A stretch of DNA of 64,000 nt, from NCBI GenBank assembly GCA_004124385.1, contig SCKN01000003.1, positions 1-64,000 of the forward strand, in the 5' to 3' direction. Below the pieces are notes generated by a model that had not been told where the DNA came from, did no database searches, and was given only the letters and a program-made list of their open reading frames with translations. Made by a program: the position numbers and the translations under genes. Positions 9,632-18,683 of the stretch are shown here, in pieces. Every line of letters starts with the position of its first letter. Position 1 is the first letter of the stretch. Source of the stretch: Fidelibacterota bacterium (lineage in GTDB: Bacteria; Fidelibacterota; Marinisomatia; Marinisomatales; TCS55).

Positions 9632-10657
9632 ATGAAGATAAAAGGCAAACTCTACAGAACAATCTGGATGGACGGCAACACCATCCACACGATTGAACAA
9701 AATAAACTACCGGAAGAATTTGAAATAATTAGCATTGATTCTTTGGAAGGTGTGGCAAATTCTATTTCAACCATGATTATTCGTGGGGCTCCTGCCATTG
9801 GTGCTATGGGTGCATTTGGACTAGCACAAGCGATTCAAAAAATGGACAGTCCTACTGCAGAAGATATTCAAAAAGTGTACGATTTTCTTTATGAAACACG
9901 ACCAACCGCCTACGATCTCCAGCACGGCCTTGACTTTGTAATGACAAAAACACTCACAGAAACGGATCCAAGTTCTATGAAACAACTGGCCATGGAATCT
10001 GCCCAAGCATATGTAGATGCATCTGCTGAAGCGTGTCGAAAAATTGGCGAATATGGGAATTCACTTATTAAAAATGGGGATAGTTTATTAACGCATTGTA
10101 ATGCCGGGGCATTGGCTACCGTTGATTATGGCACGGCATTGGCTCCTATGAGAATTGCCCATGAAAATGGGAAAAACATTTTTGTTTATGTAGATGAAAC
10201 ACGACCACGACTGCAAGGTGCAAAATTAACAGCATTTGAATTGCACGAAGAAGGAATACCGCATGCGGTTATTGCAGACAATGCTGCAGGGTATTTTATG
10301 GCACGTGGAGATGTGGATTTAGTCATTACCGGTACGGACCGTGTCGCAGCCAATGGAGATGTGGCTAATAAAATCGGGACCTATGAAAAAGCGGTGGTGG
10401 CTCACGAAAATGGTATTCCTGTTTATATCGCAGCACCCATTTCAACAATCGATTTTACATGTCCAACCGGGAATTATATTCCTATTGAAGAGCGAGATCA
10501 AAATGAAGTTTTGGATATAAATGGATTAAGGGTCGCTTCGAAAGGGAGCCAAGCCTTTAATCCGGCTTTTGATGTGACTCCCGCTAAATACATCACAGGT
10601 ATCATTACAGAACAGGGAATTTTTAAACCAGGAGAATTAGATAAAATAAATCGATGA
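9632..10657 (+). CDS. mtnA: Methylthioribose-1-phosphate isomerase
   Basis: 341 residues, the normal length. The enzyme converts 5-methylthioribose-1-phosphate to 5-methylthioribulose-1-phosphate in methylthioadenosine salvage. Family motifs are clear: IIRGAPAIGAMGAFG near residue 50, LTHCNAGALAT with the catalytic Cys near 157, and TGTDRVAANGD with the catalytic Asp near 237. These separate it from eIF2B-type relatives. It is convergent with the aldolase/deaminase pair on the opposite strand, which supply or consume adjacent intermediates. No mtnK or mtnP is visible in the window. Confidence 0.95.
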   Translation: MKIKGKLYRTIWMDGNTIHTIEQNKLPEEFEIISIDSLEGVANSISTMIIRGAPAIGAMGAFGLAQAIQKMDSPTAEDIQKVYDFLYETRPTAYDLQHGLDFVMTKTLTETDPSSMKQLAMESAQAYVDASAEACRKIGEYGNSLIKNGDSLLTHCNAGALATVDYGTALAPMRIAHENGKNIFVYVDETRPRLQGAKLTAFELHEEGIPHAVIADNAAGYFMARGDVDLVITGTDRVAANGDVANKIGTYEKAVVAHENGIPVYIAAPISTIDFTCPTGNYIPIEERDQNEVLDINGLRVASKGSQAFNPAFDVTPAKYITGIITEQGIFKPGELDKINR

Positions 10658-10676
10658 TAAATTTATATAGGGGTTA

Positions 10677-11321
10677 TTATTTTATTTGACCATAATTTTT
10701 AAATAGATTAACCATTTTTTCCATTTCATTGTCTGATAAAATAACTGGGTCGCCTATAGATCTGGCTCTAACATAAAGTTCTGCTACATACTCTATTTGT
10801 TCAATAATATTAAATGCATTATGAATATCACCCGCCCCGACAATTATTCCATGATTTGCTAAAAGAGCAGCTTTTCTTCCAACCATTGCTTTAAGTACAT
10901 TTTCCGCAAGCTCTTGTGTTCCGTATGTTGCATATTCTGCACATTTAACACTATTTCCACCCGCTACAGCTATCATATAATCAATAGCTGGCAGGTCTTC
11001 TCTTAAGCAGGAAATAGTAGTGGCAAATACAGTATGCCCATGAATAATAGCATTTATATCGTTTCTGTTTTTATATAAAATTTGATGCATCTTTAATTCG
11101 CTGGATGGCATCAACCCATCTATCAAATTCCCATCAAAATCAACAATAGAAATTTTTTCTAGTTTTAATTTATCAAAACTGACACCGGTAGGAGAGATGA
11201 CAAGGAGTTGTTTTTTTCGATTAATAAGACTTACATTTCCTGAAGTACCATTGGTTAAGCCTGTCTCTAACATTTTTTTATAACAACTATATAATTCTTC
11301 CCTTTCTTGTTTTAATATCAT
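10677..11321 (-). CDS. Class II aldolase, candidate 5-methylthioribulose-1-phosphate aldolase
   Basis: 214 residues of the AraD/FucA class II aldolase fold. Visible elements are the phosphate-binding GTSGNVS near residue 26, the substrate loop SPTGV, the acidic residue in MPSSELKMH, the HGHT metal His pair near 94 and a third metal His in LANHG near 157. It begins one base from the deaminase stop, so the two are co-transcribed. Next to mtnA this points to a cleavage of methylthioribulose-1-phosphate to DHAP and a methylthio-aldehyde, as in the Ald2/DHAP shunt, rather than the MtnB dehydratase route. A fuculose-phosphate aldolase role cannot be excluded from sequence alone. Confidence 0.8.
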   Translation of the reverse strand: MILKQEREELYSCYKKMLETGLTNGTSGNVSLINRKKQLLVISPTGVSFDKLKLEKISIVDFDGNLIDGLMPSSELKMHQILYKNRNDINAIIHGHTVFATTISCLREDLPAIDYMIAVAGGNSVKCAEYATYGTQELAENVLKAMVGRKAALLANHGIIVGAGDIHNAFNIIEQIEYVAELYVRARSIGDPVILSDNEMEKMVNLFKNYGQIK

Positions 11322-11322
11322 T

Positions 11323-12576
11323 TTATTCTTTTACTTGTTTTCTTATCACTTTTTGAAAATGGTCAATTACATTCTTTTCATCTTTCACACAGCCATTTTC
11401 CATTAATATTTCCCCTTTTGCAATGGTTGTGTTTATGCAACCACTTTGGGCCGAATAAACTAGATTGGATATTAAATGATGATTAGGAATTAATTGAATA
11501 TTATTTAAATCTATAAGTAGTAGATCTGCGGATTTCCCCACTTCAATCTTTCCCATATTCAATCCAAATAAAGATGCACTTCCTTCTGTTGCTAAATAAA
11601 ATGCTTCATCTGCAGGCATAACGGTGGGATCTTGGTTGAATGATTTTTGCAAAAGTGCAGCCACCTTCATTTCATCTAACATATCTACATTATTATTAGA
11701 AGCAACACTATCTGTGGCAAGACCTATACGAATCCCTGCATCCCTTATGCGTTGGTAGGGAAATACTCCTGAAGCCAATTTCATATTTGATGTGGGACAA
11801 TGAGCGATTCCTACATTATAATCTGCGAGCAGTTTTATTTCATCGTCTGTCACCCAATTCACATGTGCTGCAATAATGTGTGAACCAAGAAAACCAATAC
11901 TTTCCAAATATTCTACAGGCCGTTTACCTGTTTGCTGAACCCACTCATCTACTTCCTTTTTTGTTTCTGAAAGGTGCATATGAATATTTAATGTATGTTC
12001 ATTCGCAAAGTCTCTTAACCAAAATAATCCAGATTCTAAAACAGTATAAAGAGAATGAGCTCCAAGAGAAAATGTAACATTTGGAGAAAATTGGTCTCTA
12101 TTTTCAAATAATTTAACTTGTTCTTCAATTTGCTTTTTTGATGTTTCTTCATCCCCTAAATCAATAAAAGCGCTTGAAAGATGTGCATGAATTCCAGAAT
12201 CAATAACTGCTTGAGCTGTTCCAGGATAATGCCAGTACATATCGTTGAAATATGTGGTACCGGATTTAATCATTTCAATGATGGCGAGGCGTGTTGCCCA
12301 ATAGACATCTTGTTCAGAAATATTTTTTTCAAACGGCCAAATTTTATTTTCTAACCAATCGTGAAGCTCCATATCGTCTGCGTAACTTCTCATTAAGGTC
12401 ATGGCGCTATGTGTATGAGCATTAACAAAGGATGGAATGGCTACCTTATCCGTGCCGTCTAAAACATTTTCTGCTTCACAGTTTAGATTTTGACCAATAG
12501 AATCGATAAGTCCTTTCTGAATAAAAATATCCTGAATAGAATCATGCAATAATACATTTTTTATTAAAAGATTCAT
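11323..12576 (-). CDS. mtaD: 5-methylthioadenosine/S-adenosylhomocysteine deaminase
   Basis: 417 residues of the amidohydrolase superfamily (ATZ/TRZ type). Zinc ligands are visible in NAHTHSAM near residue 54, HMHLSE near 200 and the AHVNW region, with the metal Asp in GLATDSVASNN near 290. The WEN/DMYWH segment also fits MtaD proteins. It hydrolyses MTA, SAH or adenosine to the inosine analogues. The operon with the aldolase and the convergent mtnA suggest that MTA is first deaminated to methylthioinosine, then phosphorolysed by an enzyme outside this window, before MtnA and the aldolase act. Substrate preference is inference. Confidence 0.9.
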   Translation of the reverse strand: MNLLIKNVLLHDSIQDIFIQKGLIDSIGQNLNCEAENVLDGTDKVAIPSFVNAHTHSAMTLMRSYADDMELHDWLENKIWPFEKNISEQDVYWATRLAIIEMIKSGTTYFNDMYWHYPGTAQAVIDSGIHAHLSSAFIDLGDEETSKKQIEEQVKLFENRDQFSPNVTFSLGAHSLYTVLESGLFWLRDFANEHTLNIHMHLSETKKEVDEWVQQTGKRPVEYLESIGFLGSHIIAAHVNWVTDDEIKLLADYNVGIAHCPTSNMKLASGVFPYQRIRDAGIRIGLATDSVASNNNVDMLDEMKVAALLQKSFNQDPTVMPADEAFYLATEGSASLFGLNMGKIEVGKSADLLLIDLNNIQLIPNHHLISNLVYSAQSGCINTTIAKGEILMENGCVKDEKNVIDHFQKVIRKQVKE

Positions 12577-12623
12577 TAGTATTTACTTATGAATATGTTG
12601 TCAATTATATAATGACAGAAAAT

Positions 12624-13298
12624 CTATTCTTTATATCCAATAGCCTCGAATGGATTCACCAGTGTTGTCGTTATATTTTTAAGGTGGGCACCAATGCGTT
12701 TTAAATAACGGGCATAGAGCGCAATGGCAGCCGTTCGAGCTTCACTGCCAAAATGAAGTTCATTTTTAAGAATACCGTTTACGATTTCATCTGATTTACC
12801 GGTCATTTGTTTTTTATATCCCTTCATGAGTGATCGAGCAATTTCAATATCTTGAGATTGAATTGCTTGAATCGTTTTTTCAAAACGACTTTTTACTTCT
12901 TCTTCAACCATTGCCAAATCTTCTGAAATTTCGGAAGAGTTAATGGATTGATCATGGTTAATAGCTAAATCCAGGATATTCTTACAATAATCACCAATCC
13001 GTTCAATATCTACCACCATATTAATGAGAATCAGTCCATCTGCCAGGTCAGTTGTATCTTGTTCCACAGCATAATGGGTTAAGACTTTTCGTCTGACATT
13101 TCGCTGAAATTCATTGATTTCCTTATCACGTTTTTTCAAGGCTTTCAATGTGTCAATATTTTCACCTTTTTTCAAATATATTAACGCTTGCTGAAAAATT
13201 TCGTGGGACAGATTCAGCATTTCATGGGAATCATCCCAAGCTTGAGAAAGCAGATCGTCTGCTTTCCATAAATTGATAACGTCATTGAATAGCGACAT
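12624..13298 (-). CDS. PhoU-domain protein, partner of Na/Pi cotransporter
   Basis: 224 residues, all-helical, with a PhoU-like signature (LINMVVDIERIGDYCKNI near residue 90 and the ARYLKRIGAHLKNI repeat near 195). These E-x-I-G-D/H-x-x-N patterns bind metal clusters in PhoU. The gene starts 4 bases after the stop of the Na/Pi cotransporter gene, so the pair is an operon. PhoU-domain proteins linked to NptA-type transporters are thought to regulate phosphate flux. It lies in the cytoplasm at the membrane. Confidence 0.85.
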   Translation of the reverse strand: MSLFNDVINLWKADDLLSQAWDDSHEMLNLSHEIFQQALIYLKKGENIDTLKALKKRDKEINEFQRNVRRKVLTHYAVEQDTTDLADGLILINMVVDIERIGDYCKNILDLAINHDQSINSSEISEDLAMVEEEVKSRFEKTIQAIQSQDIEIARSLMKGYKKQMTGKSDEIVNGILKNELHFGSEARTAAIALYARYLKRIGAHLKNITTTLVNPFEAIGYKE

Positions 13299-13302
13299 GG
13301 TT

Positions 13303-14454
13303 TTACCTCATAAATAAAATTAAGGATAATGGTATGATGAAGAACACAACCAAAATGTACAATAATGGGAATATTCTATTCTTTATAGCAATTTCTGTAA
13401 ACCAAATAGATAAGTTTATAGGGATCATTCTTATTTTTTCTATTGGCCAAATTAGTGCAATCCCATAAATATTAAACATCAGGTGAGCAAAAGCGACTGA
13501 TAATGGCGCAATAGTTCCAGAAACTAAACTGGCTAATAATGCTGTCACTGTTGTGCCAATATTGGCTCCCAATGTATATGGAAAAATTTGTCGTAAGTGG
13601 AGTATTCCTGCACCTGCTAGTGGAATCACTAGAGATGTTGTGATAGAACTGCTTTGCACGAGAATCGTTATAAATACTCCGAATAACATAGCACGTCCAG
13701 CAGTTTTGAAAATATGAGAATCAAAAAATGCTTCTAACCGCTGCATAACAAGGCTACGTATTAATTTGGTTAAAAAACGCAAAGACAGGAATAATAATAA
13801 AAGTGCCGCGATTAATAACAGCCAGTTATAATTTATAATTTCCTGTTGTTTGAATAGATTCTGTACCCATGAAACAGCAGGATCTGTAATCATTTTTAAA
13901 GGGCTATTAAACGTAAAAGTTTCTGTCCCAACTAAAAGTTCAGCTAACCAGCTAGCGCTTTTGCTAATTATCCCAAAGGACATTTCCAATGGCAATAATA
14001 CTAAAACGGAAATGACGTTAAAAAAATCATGGACGATGGAAGCAGAAAACGCTCGTCGGAATTCGTTTTTATTTACAATATGTCCCAATGATACAATGGT
14101 ATTCGTAATACTTGTTCCAATATTCGCACCCATAATATATGGGGTGGCAGCTGCGACGGCAATGCGTGGGTCATCGCCAAACGTTCCGGCGGCAACCAGC
14201 CCCACAACCAATGATGTTGTGGTAGAGGAACTTTGAATTAAACTGGTGGCAAGAATACCGATGAAAAGGCCAATGAGCGGACCGGCATTGCTTTGGATTA
14301 GTTGTACAGCAAATCCTTTCCCCATCCCTTTAAATGCGCTACCTATCATGCCAATACTTACCAGGAAGAGGTAAAGTATAGCAATTATTGCTAGTGTTTT
14401 GAATATCGTTTCACCTTGCGGTGAGTTATATGTGTCCGCAGCTTTTGATTCCAT
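13303..14454 (-). CDS. Na+/phosphate cotransporter, NptA/PNaS family
   Basis: 383 residues with about 8-10 membrane segments. The two inverted repeats carry the diagnostic QSSSTTTSLVVGL (near residue 72) and QSSSITTSLVIPL (near 263) motifs, each paired with a GANIGTS/GANIGTT motif. It imports phosphate with Na+. Many bacterial members are fused to PhoU; here the PhoU part is a separate downstream gene 4 bases away. Its start lies 73 bp from the end of the fadN-like gene, which is upstream on the same strand. Confidence 0.92.
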   Translation of the reverse strand: MESKAADTYNSPQGETIFKTLAIIAILYLFLVSIGMIGSAFKGMGKGFAVQLIQSNAGPLIGLFIGILATSLIQSSSTTTSLVVGLVAAGTFGDDPRIAVAAATPYIMGANIGTSITNTIVSLGHIVNKNEFRRAFSASIVHDFFNVISVLVLLPLEMSFGIISKSASWLAELLVGTETFTFNSPLKMITDPAVSWVQNLFKQQEIINYNWLLLIAALLLLFLSLRFLTKLIRSLVMQRLEAFFDSHIFKTAGRAMLFGVFITILVQSSSITTSLVIPLAGAGILHLRQIFPYTLGANIGTTVTALLASLVSGTIAPLSVAFAHLMFNIYGIALIWPIEKIRMIPINLSIWFTEIAIKNRIFPLLYILVVFFIIPLSLILFMR

Positions 14455-14526
14455 TTTCCGTTTAATATTTAATTATGGAATTTATGGTTTCAAATCATAT
14501 ACATTATATGAGCAAATTGTAATAAT

Positions 14527-16872
14527 TTAATTCCGAAGAGGTTTCCCTTTTTTCAACATAAAACGGATTCTGTCTTGTGTTAAAGATTCACCTGCAAGAG
14601 AAACGAAGGCTTCACGCTCAATATCCAAGAGGTATTGTTCCTCTACTGATTTAGTAAGCCCTGCTTTATCTCCGCCGGTAATAACATAAGCCAGTTTTTT
14701 TGCAATTAATTCATCATGGTCAGATATTTTTCCTTGTGCTTTGAATCCTTTCAAGGCTATGATCATTGCTGTTCGTCCGCCCATACCCGGCAATTTCAAA
14801 TCATCTCTATATGTTGGCGGTTCATAGTTGTCTGCCAATTCGATAGCTTTTTGTTTAGCAGTCCAGATTCGATGATCATTATTCATCACGATGGTATCTG
14901 TTTTCAGTAAATACCCGATATATTTTGCTTCATCAGCGCTGGTAGCTACTTTTGCAAAACCAATGGTTTCAAAAGCTTTTTGAGCTATTTGGAAAGAATT
15001 CATTCTACCTTTACCACTGTTTTCCATCATGTGTAAAAGTAATCGAAGATTTCCTCCGGCGCCTGGTATGAGGCCTACGCCTACTTCTACTAATCCTACA
15101 TATAGTTCAGCAGATGCCACACGATGAGCGGCAGGTCCGATCAATTCAAACCCCCCACCCAATGTTAAATGAGATGGTGCAGCAATGACCGGCGCTTTAG
15201 AAAAGCGTATTCGCTGTGTCAAATCTTGTAGCTCTTTCACAACTCTTTCTAATTTTTTCCAATCTTTTGCTTCGCATACATCCAGAATACCGGCGAGGTT
15301 CGCACCTGCTGAAAAATTCTTTCCGGAATGACCTATTACCAATGAGTTGAATTTACCAGCATCTAAAAGATCCATTCCTTCATTAATAGTCATGGCAAGC
15401 GAACCATCAATGGGGTTCAGTGTTGGTTGTAAAATTGAATGAAATTCCACGTTCAAAACACCATCTCCTAGATCGATCAGGCTGGCGCTCCAATTCTGTT
15501 TTACCAGATTTCCTGCTGATTTTTGGAGATTGAGATTAATGTTTTTATTTAGTGTGGGAACTGGTTTCGCTGACCCGGTGGCTACATCATAATATGTTTT
15601 TACGCCATTATTGGTTTCGTAGAAACAGGATCGACCGCTGGCTAACATATCCAAAACCCATTGAGGTACTTTTCTGTTTTCGGCAAGCATTTTATCAACA
15701 GATTCTTGTACACCTATAGCATCCCAGCCTTCAAATGGTCCTAAATCCCAGCCAAATCCCCATTTTATAGCGTTATCAATATTGATAATATCATCACTGA
15801 TTTCTGGAATTCGGTTTGCGCTATAAATGAGACCTCTGGCCATCGTTTCCCAGAAAAATTTCCCTGCTTTATCGTCACTGTATGCCAATGCTTTAATTTT
15901 TCCGCTAGTGGATGTGTGATCCTTGGCTAATCGAAAACCGTCGAAGCGTACTTTTTTTTGCGGACCATATTCACCTGTTTTTAAATTTACAGATAAAATA
16001 CCTTCATCAGTTTTTTTATAAAAACCTGCTTTTGTTTTTTGTCCCAATCTGCCGTCTTTTACAAGGATTTTAAGAATTTCAGGGCTTTTAAATACGTCTC
16101 GTTCTTCATCATCTTCCACATTCTCATATGTAGTATTTGTTACATGAGCCATGGTGTCTAAACCAACCACATCCGCTGTGCGAAACGTGGCGCTTTTTGC
16201 CCGACCAACGATTGTACCAGTTAATTTATCTACTTCTTCTACTGTTAGTCCTTGTTGGATTGCCGTATGGATGGTTACGCTCATACTGAAGACTCCAATT
16301 CGGTTGCCGATAAAGTTTGGTGTATCTTTTGCATGGACAATTCCTTTCCCGAGAAATTTTTCACCAAATTCAGCCATAGAATTATATACTTCATCAGATG
16401 TGAATTCGCTTTTGACTAATTCCAAGAGATGCATATAGCGCGGTGGATTGAAAAAATGAGTAATCATAAACCGGGATATTACATCCTTTGGAAAAACGGT
16501 AATTAAATCAGATAGGGGTATTCCGGACGTATTGGAAGAAATAATAGCTGTTGGTTTTAAATGGGGTATTATATTTTTGTAGACAATATGTTTAATGTCT
16601 AATCGTTCTGCGACAGCCTCAACCACCCAATCTGCTTCACTTATTTTTTCCACATGATCGTCATAATTACAGGGCGTAATTAATTCAGCATTCTTCGGTT
16701 TGAAAAGAGGTGCGGGTTTCAGTTTTGTTAATACAGCAACTCCTTTTTCTGCTAATCCCTGGTTAATATCAAATAGGAGGGAGGGAATACCGGCATTGGC
16801 TAAATGGCCTGCAATTTGTGCTCCCATTACTCCAGCTCCCAATACAGCAACTTTTTCTATAGATTGTGACAT
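14527..16872 (-). CDS. fadN: 3-hydroxyacyl-CoA dehydrogenase/enoyl-CoA hydratase, FadN type
   Basis: 781 residues. The N-terminal Rossmann domain (VAVLGAGVMGAQIAGHLANAG, residues 8-28) and the 3HCDH C-domains occupy about 1-430. The crotonase domain lies in the C-terminal half, with oxyanion-hole segments HSGKNFSAGANL and HLTLGGGFEL and the catalytic Glu region VGLVEVGVGLIPGAGG. This dehydrogenase-then-hydratase order is that of Bacillus FadN, the reverse of FadB/FadJ. It performs hydration and NAD-dependent oxidation in fatty-acid beta-oxidation. It is the last gene of tetR-fadE-fadA-hlyIII-fadN. Confidence 0.93.
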   Translation of the reverse strand: MSQSIEKVAVLGAGVMGAQIAGHLANAGIPSLLFDINQGLAEKGVAVLTKLKPAPLFKPKNAELITPCNYDDHVEKISEADWVVEAVAERLDIKHIVYKNIIPHLKPTAIISSNTSGIPLSDLITVFPKDVISRFMITHFFNPPRYMHLLELVKSEFTSDEVYNSMAEFGEKFLGKGIVHAKDTPNFIGNRIGVFSMSVTIHTAIQQGLTVEEVDKLTGTIVGRAKSATFRTADVVGLDTMAHVTNTTYENVEDDEERDVFKSPEILKILVKDGRLGQKTKAGFYKKTDEGILSVNLKTGEYGPQKKVRFDGFRLAKDHTSTSGKIKALAYSDDKAGKFFWETMARGLIYSANRIPEISDDIINIDNAIKWGFGWDLGPFEGWDAIGVQESVDKMLAENRKVPQWVLDMLASGRSCFYETNNGVKTYYDVATGSAKPVPTLNKNINLNLQKSAGNLVKQNWSASLIDLGDGVLNVEFHSILQPTLNPIDGSLAMTINEGMDLLDAGKFNSLVIGHSGKNFSAGANLAGILDVCEAKDWKKLERVVKELQDLTQRIRFSKAPVIAAPSHLTLGGGFELIGPAAHRVASAELYVGLVEVGVGLIPGAGGNLRLLLHMMENSGKGRMNSFQIAQKAFETIGFAKVATSADEAKYIGYLLKTDTIVMNNDHRIWTAKQKAIELADNYEPPTYRDDLKLPGMGGRTAMIIALKGFKAQGKISDHDELIAKKLAYVITGGDKAGLTKSVEEQYLLDIEREAFVSLAGESLTQDRIRFMLKKGKPLRN

Positions 16873-16887
16873 GAAATCCTCTTTTTG

Positions 16888-17535
16888 TTAGTCAAATAGT
16901 GTAATGTAATTGTACATGCACATAAAGTGGGCAAAACTTCCCAACATGACACATACATGAAATATTTCGTGAGCACCAAATATTTTTGGTATTGGATTGG
17001 GCTTATTCAACCCGTGAATAATGGCACCGACTGTATAGAAAAATCCTCCTATAAAAATCCAGACCAATGCACCTAATTGCAGTGTTTGAATCATCGGCCA
17101 AATAGCAATCACCGACAGCCAACCCATAAAAATATAAAATGTGAGTGAAAACCAATCAGGTATATTTTTCCAAAATATTCTTAACAAGATACCAAAAAGC
17201 GTTAATCCCCAAATAAGGCCAAATAAACTCCAGCCCCAAACGCCCCGCAAAGGAATCAGACATACCGGTGTATAGGTTGCGGCGATAAGGACGTGAATCA
17301 TTGCGTGATCAAGTGTCTGTAGTTTTTTCACAAGTTTTGGCGAAACTGGAAACCAATGGTAAATGGCACTGGCAGTGTACAGAAGAAACATGCCTGTTCC
17401 AAATACTGAAAATGCAGCAATATGCCAGGGTTTTATAGGATCAATTGATTCTCGAATTAACAAGATTAAAGCCAGAACAGCTAAAATAGCTCCAATGGCA
17501 TGGGAAATAGCGCTAAATGGTTCTTTAATTTTCAC
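16888..17535 (-). CDS. Hemolysin III/PAQR-family membrane protein
   Basis: 215 residues with seven predicted membrane helices. PAQR/YqfA metal-site elements are present: SAIYHWF near residue 60, LDHAMIHVLIAATYTP near 75, and HEIFHVCVMLGSFAHF near 190, supplying the Asp/His zinc ligands. Bacterial members influence membrane fluidity or lipid composition and are related to adiponectin-receptor ceramidases. It is embedded in the beta-oxidation operon (8 and 15 bp spacers), so a link to fatty-acid or ceramide turnover is likely. The precise reaction is unknown. Confidence 0.88.
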   Translation of the reverse strand: MKIKEPFSAISHAIGAILAVLALILLIRESIDPIKPWHIAAFSVFGTGMFLLYTASAIYHWFPVSPKLVKKLQTLDHAMIHVLIAATYTPVCLIPLRGVWGWSLFGLIWGLTLFGILLRIFWKNIPDWFSLTFYIFMGWLSVIAIWPMIQTLQLGALVWIFIGGFFYTVGAIIHGLNKPNPIPKIFGAHEIFHVCVMLGSFAHFMCMYNYITLFD

Positions 17536-17543
17536 AATATCTC

Positions 17544-18674
17544 TTATCTCTTAATAATAGTCGCAATACCCTGACCGCTGCCAATACACATGGTTGCCAA
17601 TCCGAGATGAGTGTTTTGCTGTTCCATCACATTAATTAATGTACCAATAATGCGCGTTCCGGAACACCCCAATGGATGGCCCAATGCGATTGCTCCGCCA
17701 TTCAAGTTAATTTTATCCATATCCCAACCACCTTCGCGGATAACAAATAGAGATTGTGCTGCAAAGGCTTCGTTTAATTCAATTGTTTCAATATCGTCCA
17801 TAGTTAAACTAGCTTTTTTTAATGCTTTTTCTGTGGCAGGTAAAGGTCCGGCACCCATGCGAGTCCAGTCTACACCGGCAATGGCACGACTGACAATTTC
17901 TGCGCGTATAGTCAGACCATGTTTTTCTGCATATTCGGCGCTGGTGATAAGTACCGCTGAAGCACCTATTGAAAACGGACTACTGCTGGCTGCCGTTACT
18001 GTTCCACCTTCGATAAATGCAGGATTAAGGGTTTTAATTTTTTCAACATTTGGTTCTCTAGGTCCTTCATCTTTTTCAACTGTTGCTTCACCATATACAT
18101 CGATTGAAATTAATTCATTATCAAATTTTCCATCTGCATAAGCTTTTAAGGCTTTTGTATGAGAATTGATTGAAAATTCATCTTGATCTTCTCTTGAAAT
18201 ATTTCCGTCATTCGCGAGATTTTCTGCTGTTTCTCCCATGCCGATGTAATATTCATGTTCAGCCAGTTCCGGATGAAAATCAGGAGCAAATCCTCCTGGT
18301 GGGATTGAAAACATATCTTCTACACCGGCTGCAATACCTACATCAATATCACCACATTCAATTGCTGTGCTCAATTGATGTAGACCATCCATGGCAGAGC
18401 CACAAAAACGATTTACTACTTTTCCGCCTGCTTCCTTTGGAATACCAGCCAAGATGGCAGCAGATCGTCCGATAATCATTCCTTGGGGGCCTTCTGGGAA
18501 AGCACAACCGACAACAACATCTTCAATATCTTTCGGTTTGACTTTTTCATTACGAGCAAGTAATCCTTTAATAACTTGGGCAGTAAGATCGTCAGGGCGT
18601 ATGCCAACCAATTGACCGTTTTTGGTTCCGATGGGTGATCTGACAGCATCAATAATGACTGATTTTGTACTCAT
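17544..18674 (-). CDS. fadA: Acetyl-CoA acyltransferase (3-ketoacyl-CoA thiolase)
   Basis: 376 residues. Thiolase landmarks are all present: the nucleophile Cys in NRFCGSAMDGL near residue 86, NEAFAAQ near 297, GGAIALGHPLGCSG near 327 and the second catalytic Cys in MCIGSGQG near 363. It cleaves 3-ketoacyl-CoA with CoA to acetyl-CoA and a shortened acyl-CoA. It lies 9 bp after fadE and 8 bp before hlyIII. The operon context supports a degradative rather than biosynthetic thiolase. Confidence 0.95.
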   Translation of the reverse strand: MSTKSVIIDAVRSPIGTKNGQLVGIRPDDLTAQVIKGLLARNEKVKPKDIEDVVVGCAFPEGPQGMIIGRSAAILAGIPKEAGGKVVNRFCGSAMDGLHQLSTAIECGDIDVGIAAGVEDMFSIPPGGFAPDFHPELAEHEYYIGMGETAENLANDGNISREDQDEFSINSHTKALKAYADGKFDNELISIDVYGEATVEKDEGPREPNVEKIKTLNPAFIEGGTVTAASSSPFSIGASAVLITSAEYAEKHGLTIRAEIVSRAIAGVDWTRMGAGPLPATEKALKKASLTMDDIETIELNEAFAAQSLFVIREGGWDMDKINLNGGAIALGHPLGCSGTRIIGTLINVMEQQNTHLGLATMCIGSGQGIATIIKR

Positions 18675-18683
18675 ATTAAACTC

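Noticed and set aside
17611-18141. 176-codon plus-strand ORF inside the thiolase gene
   Set aside because: Antisense shadow of fadA, whose catalytic motifs are all intact.
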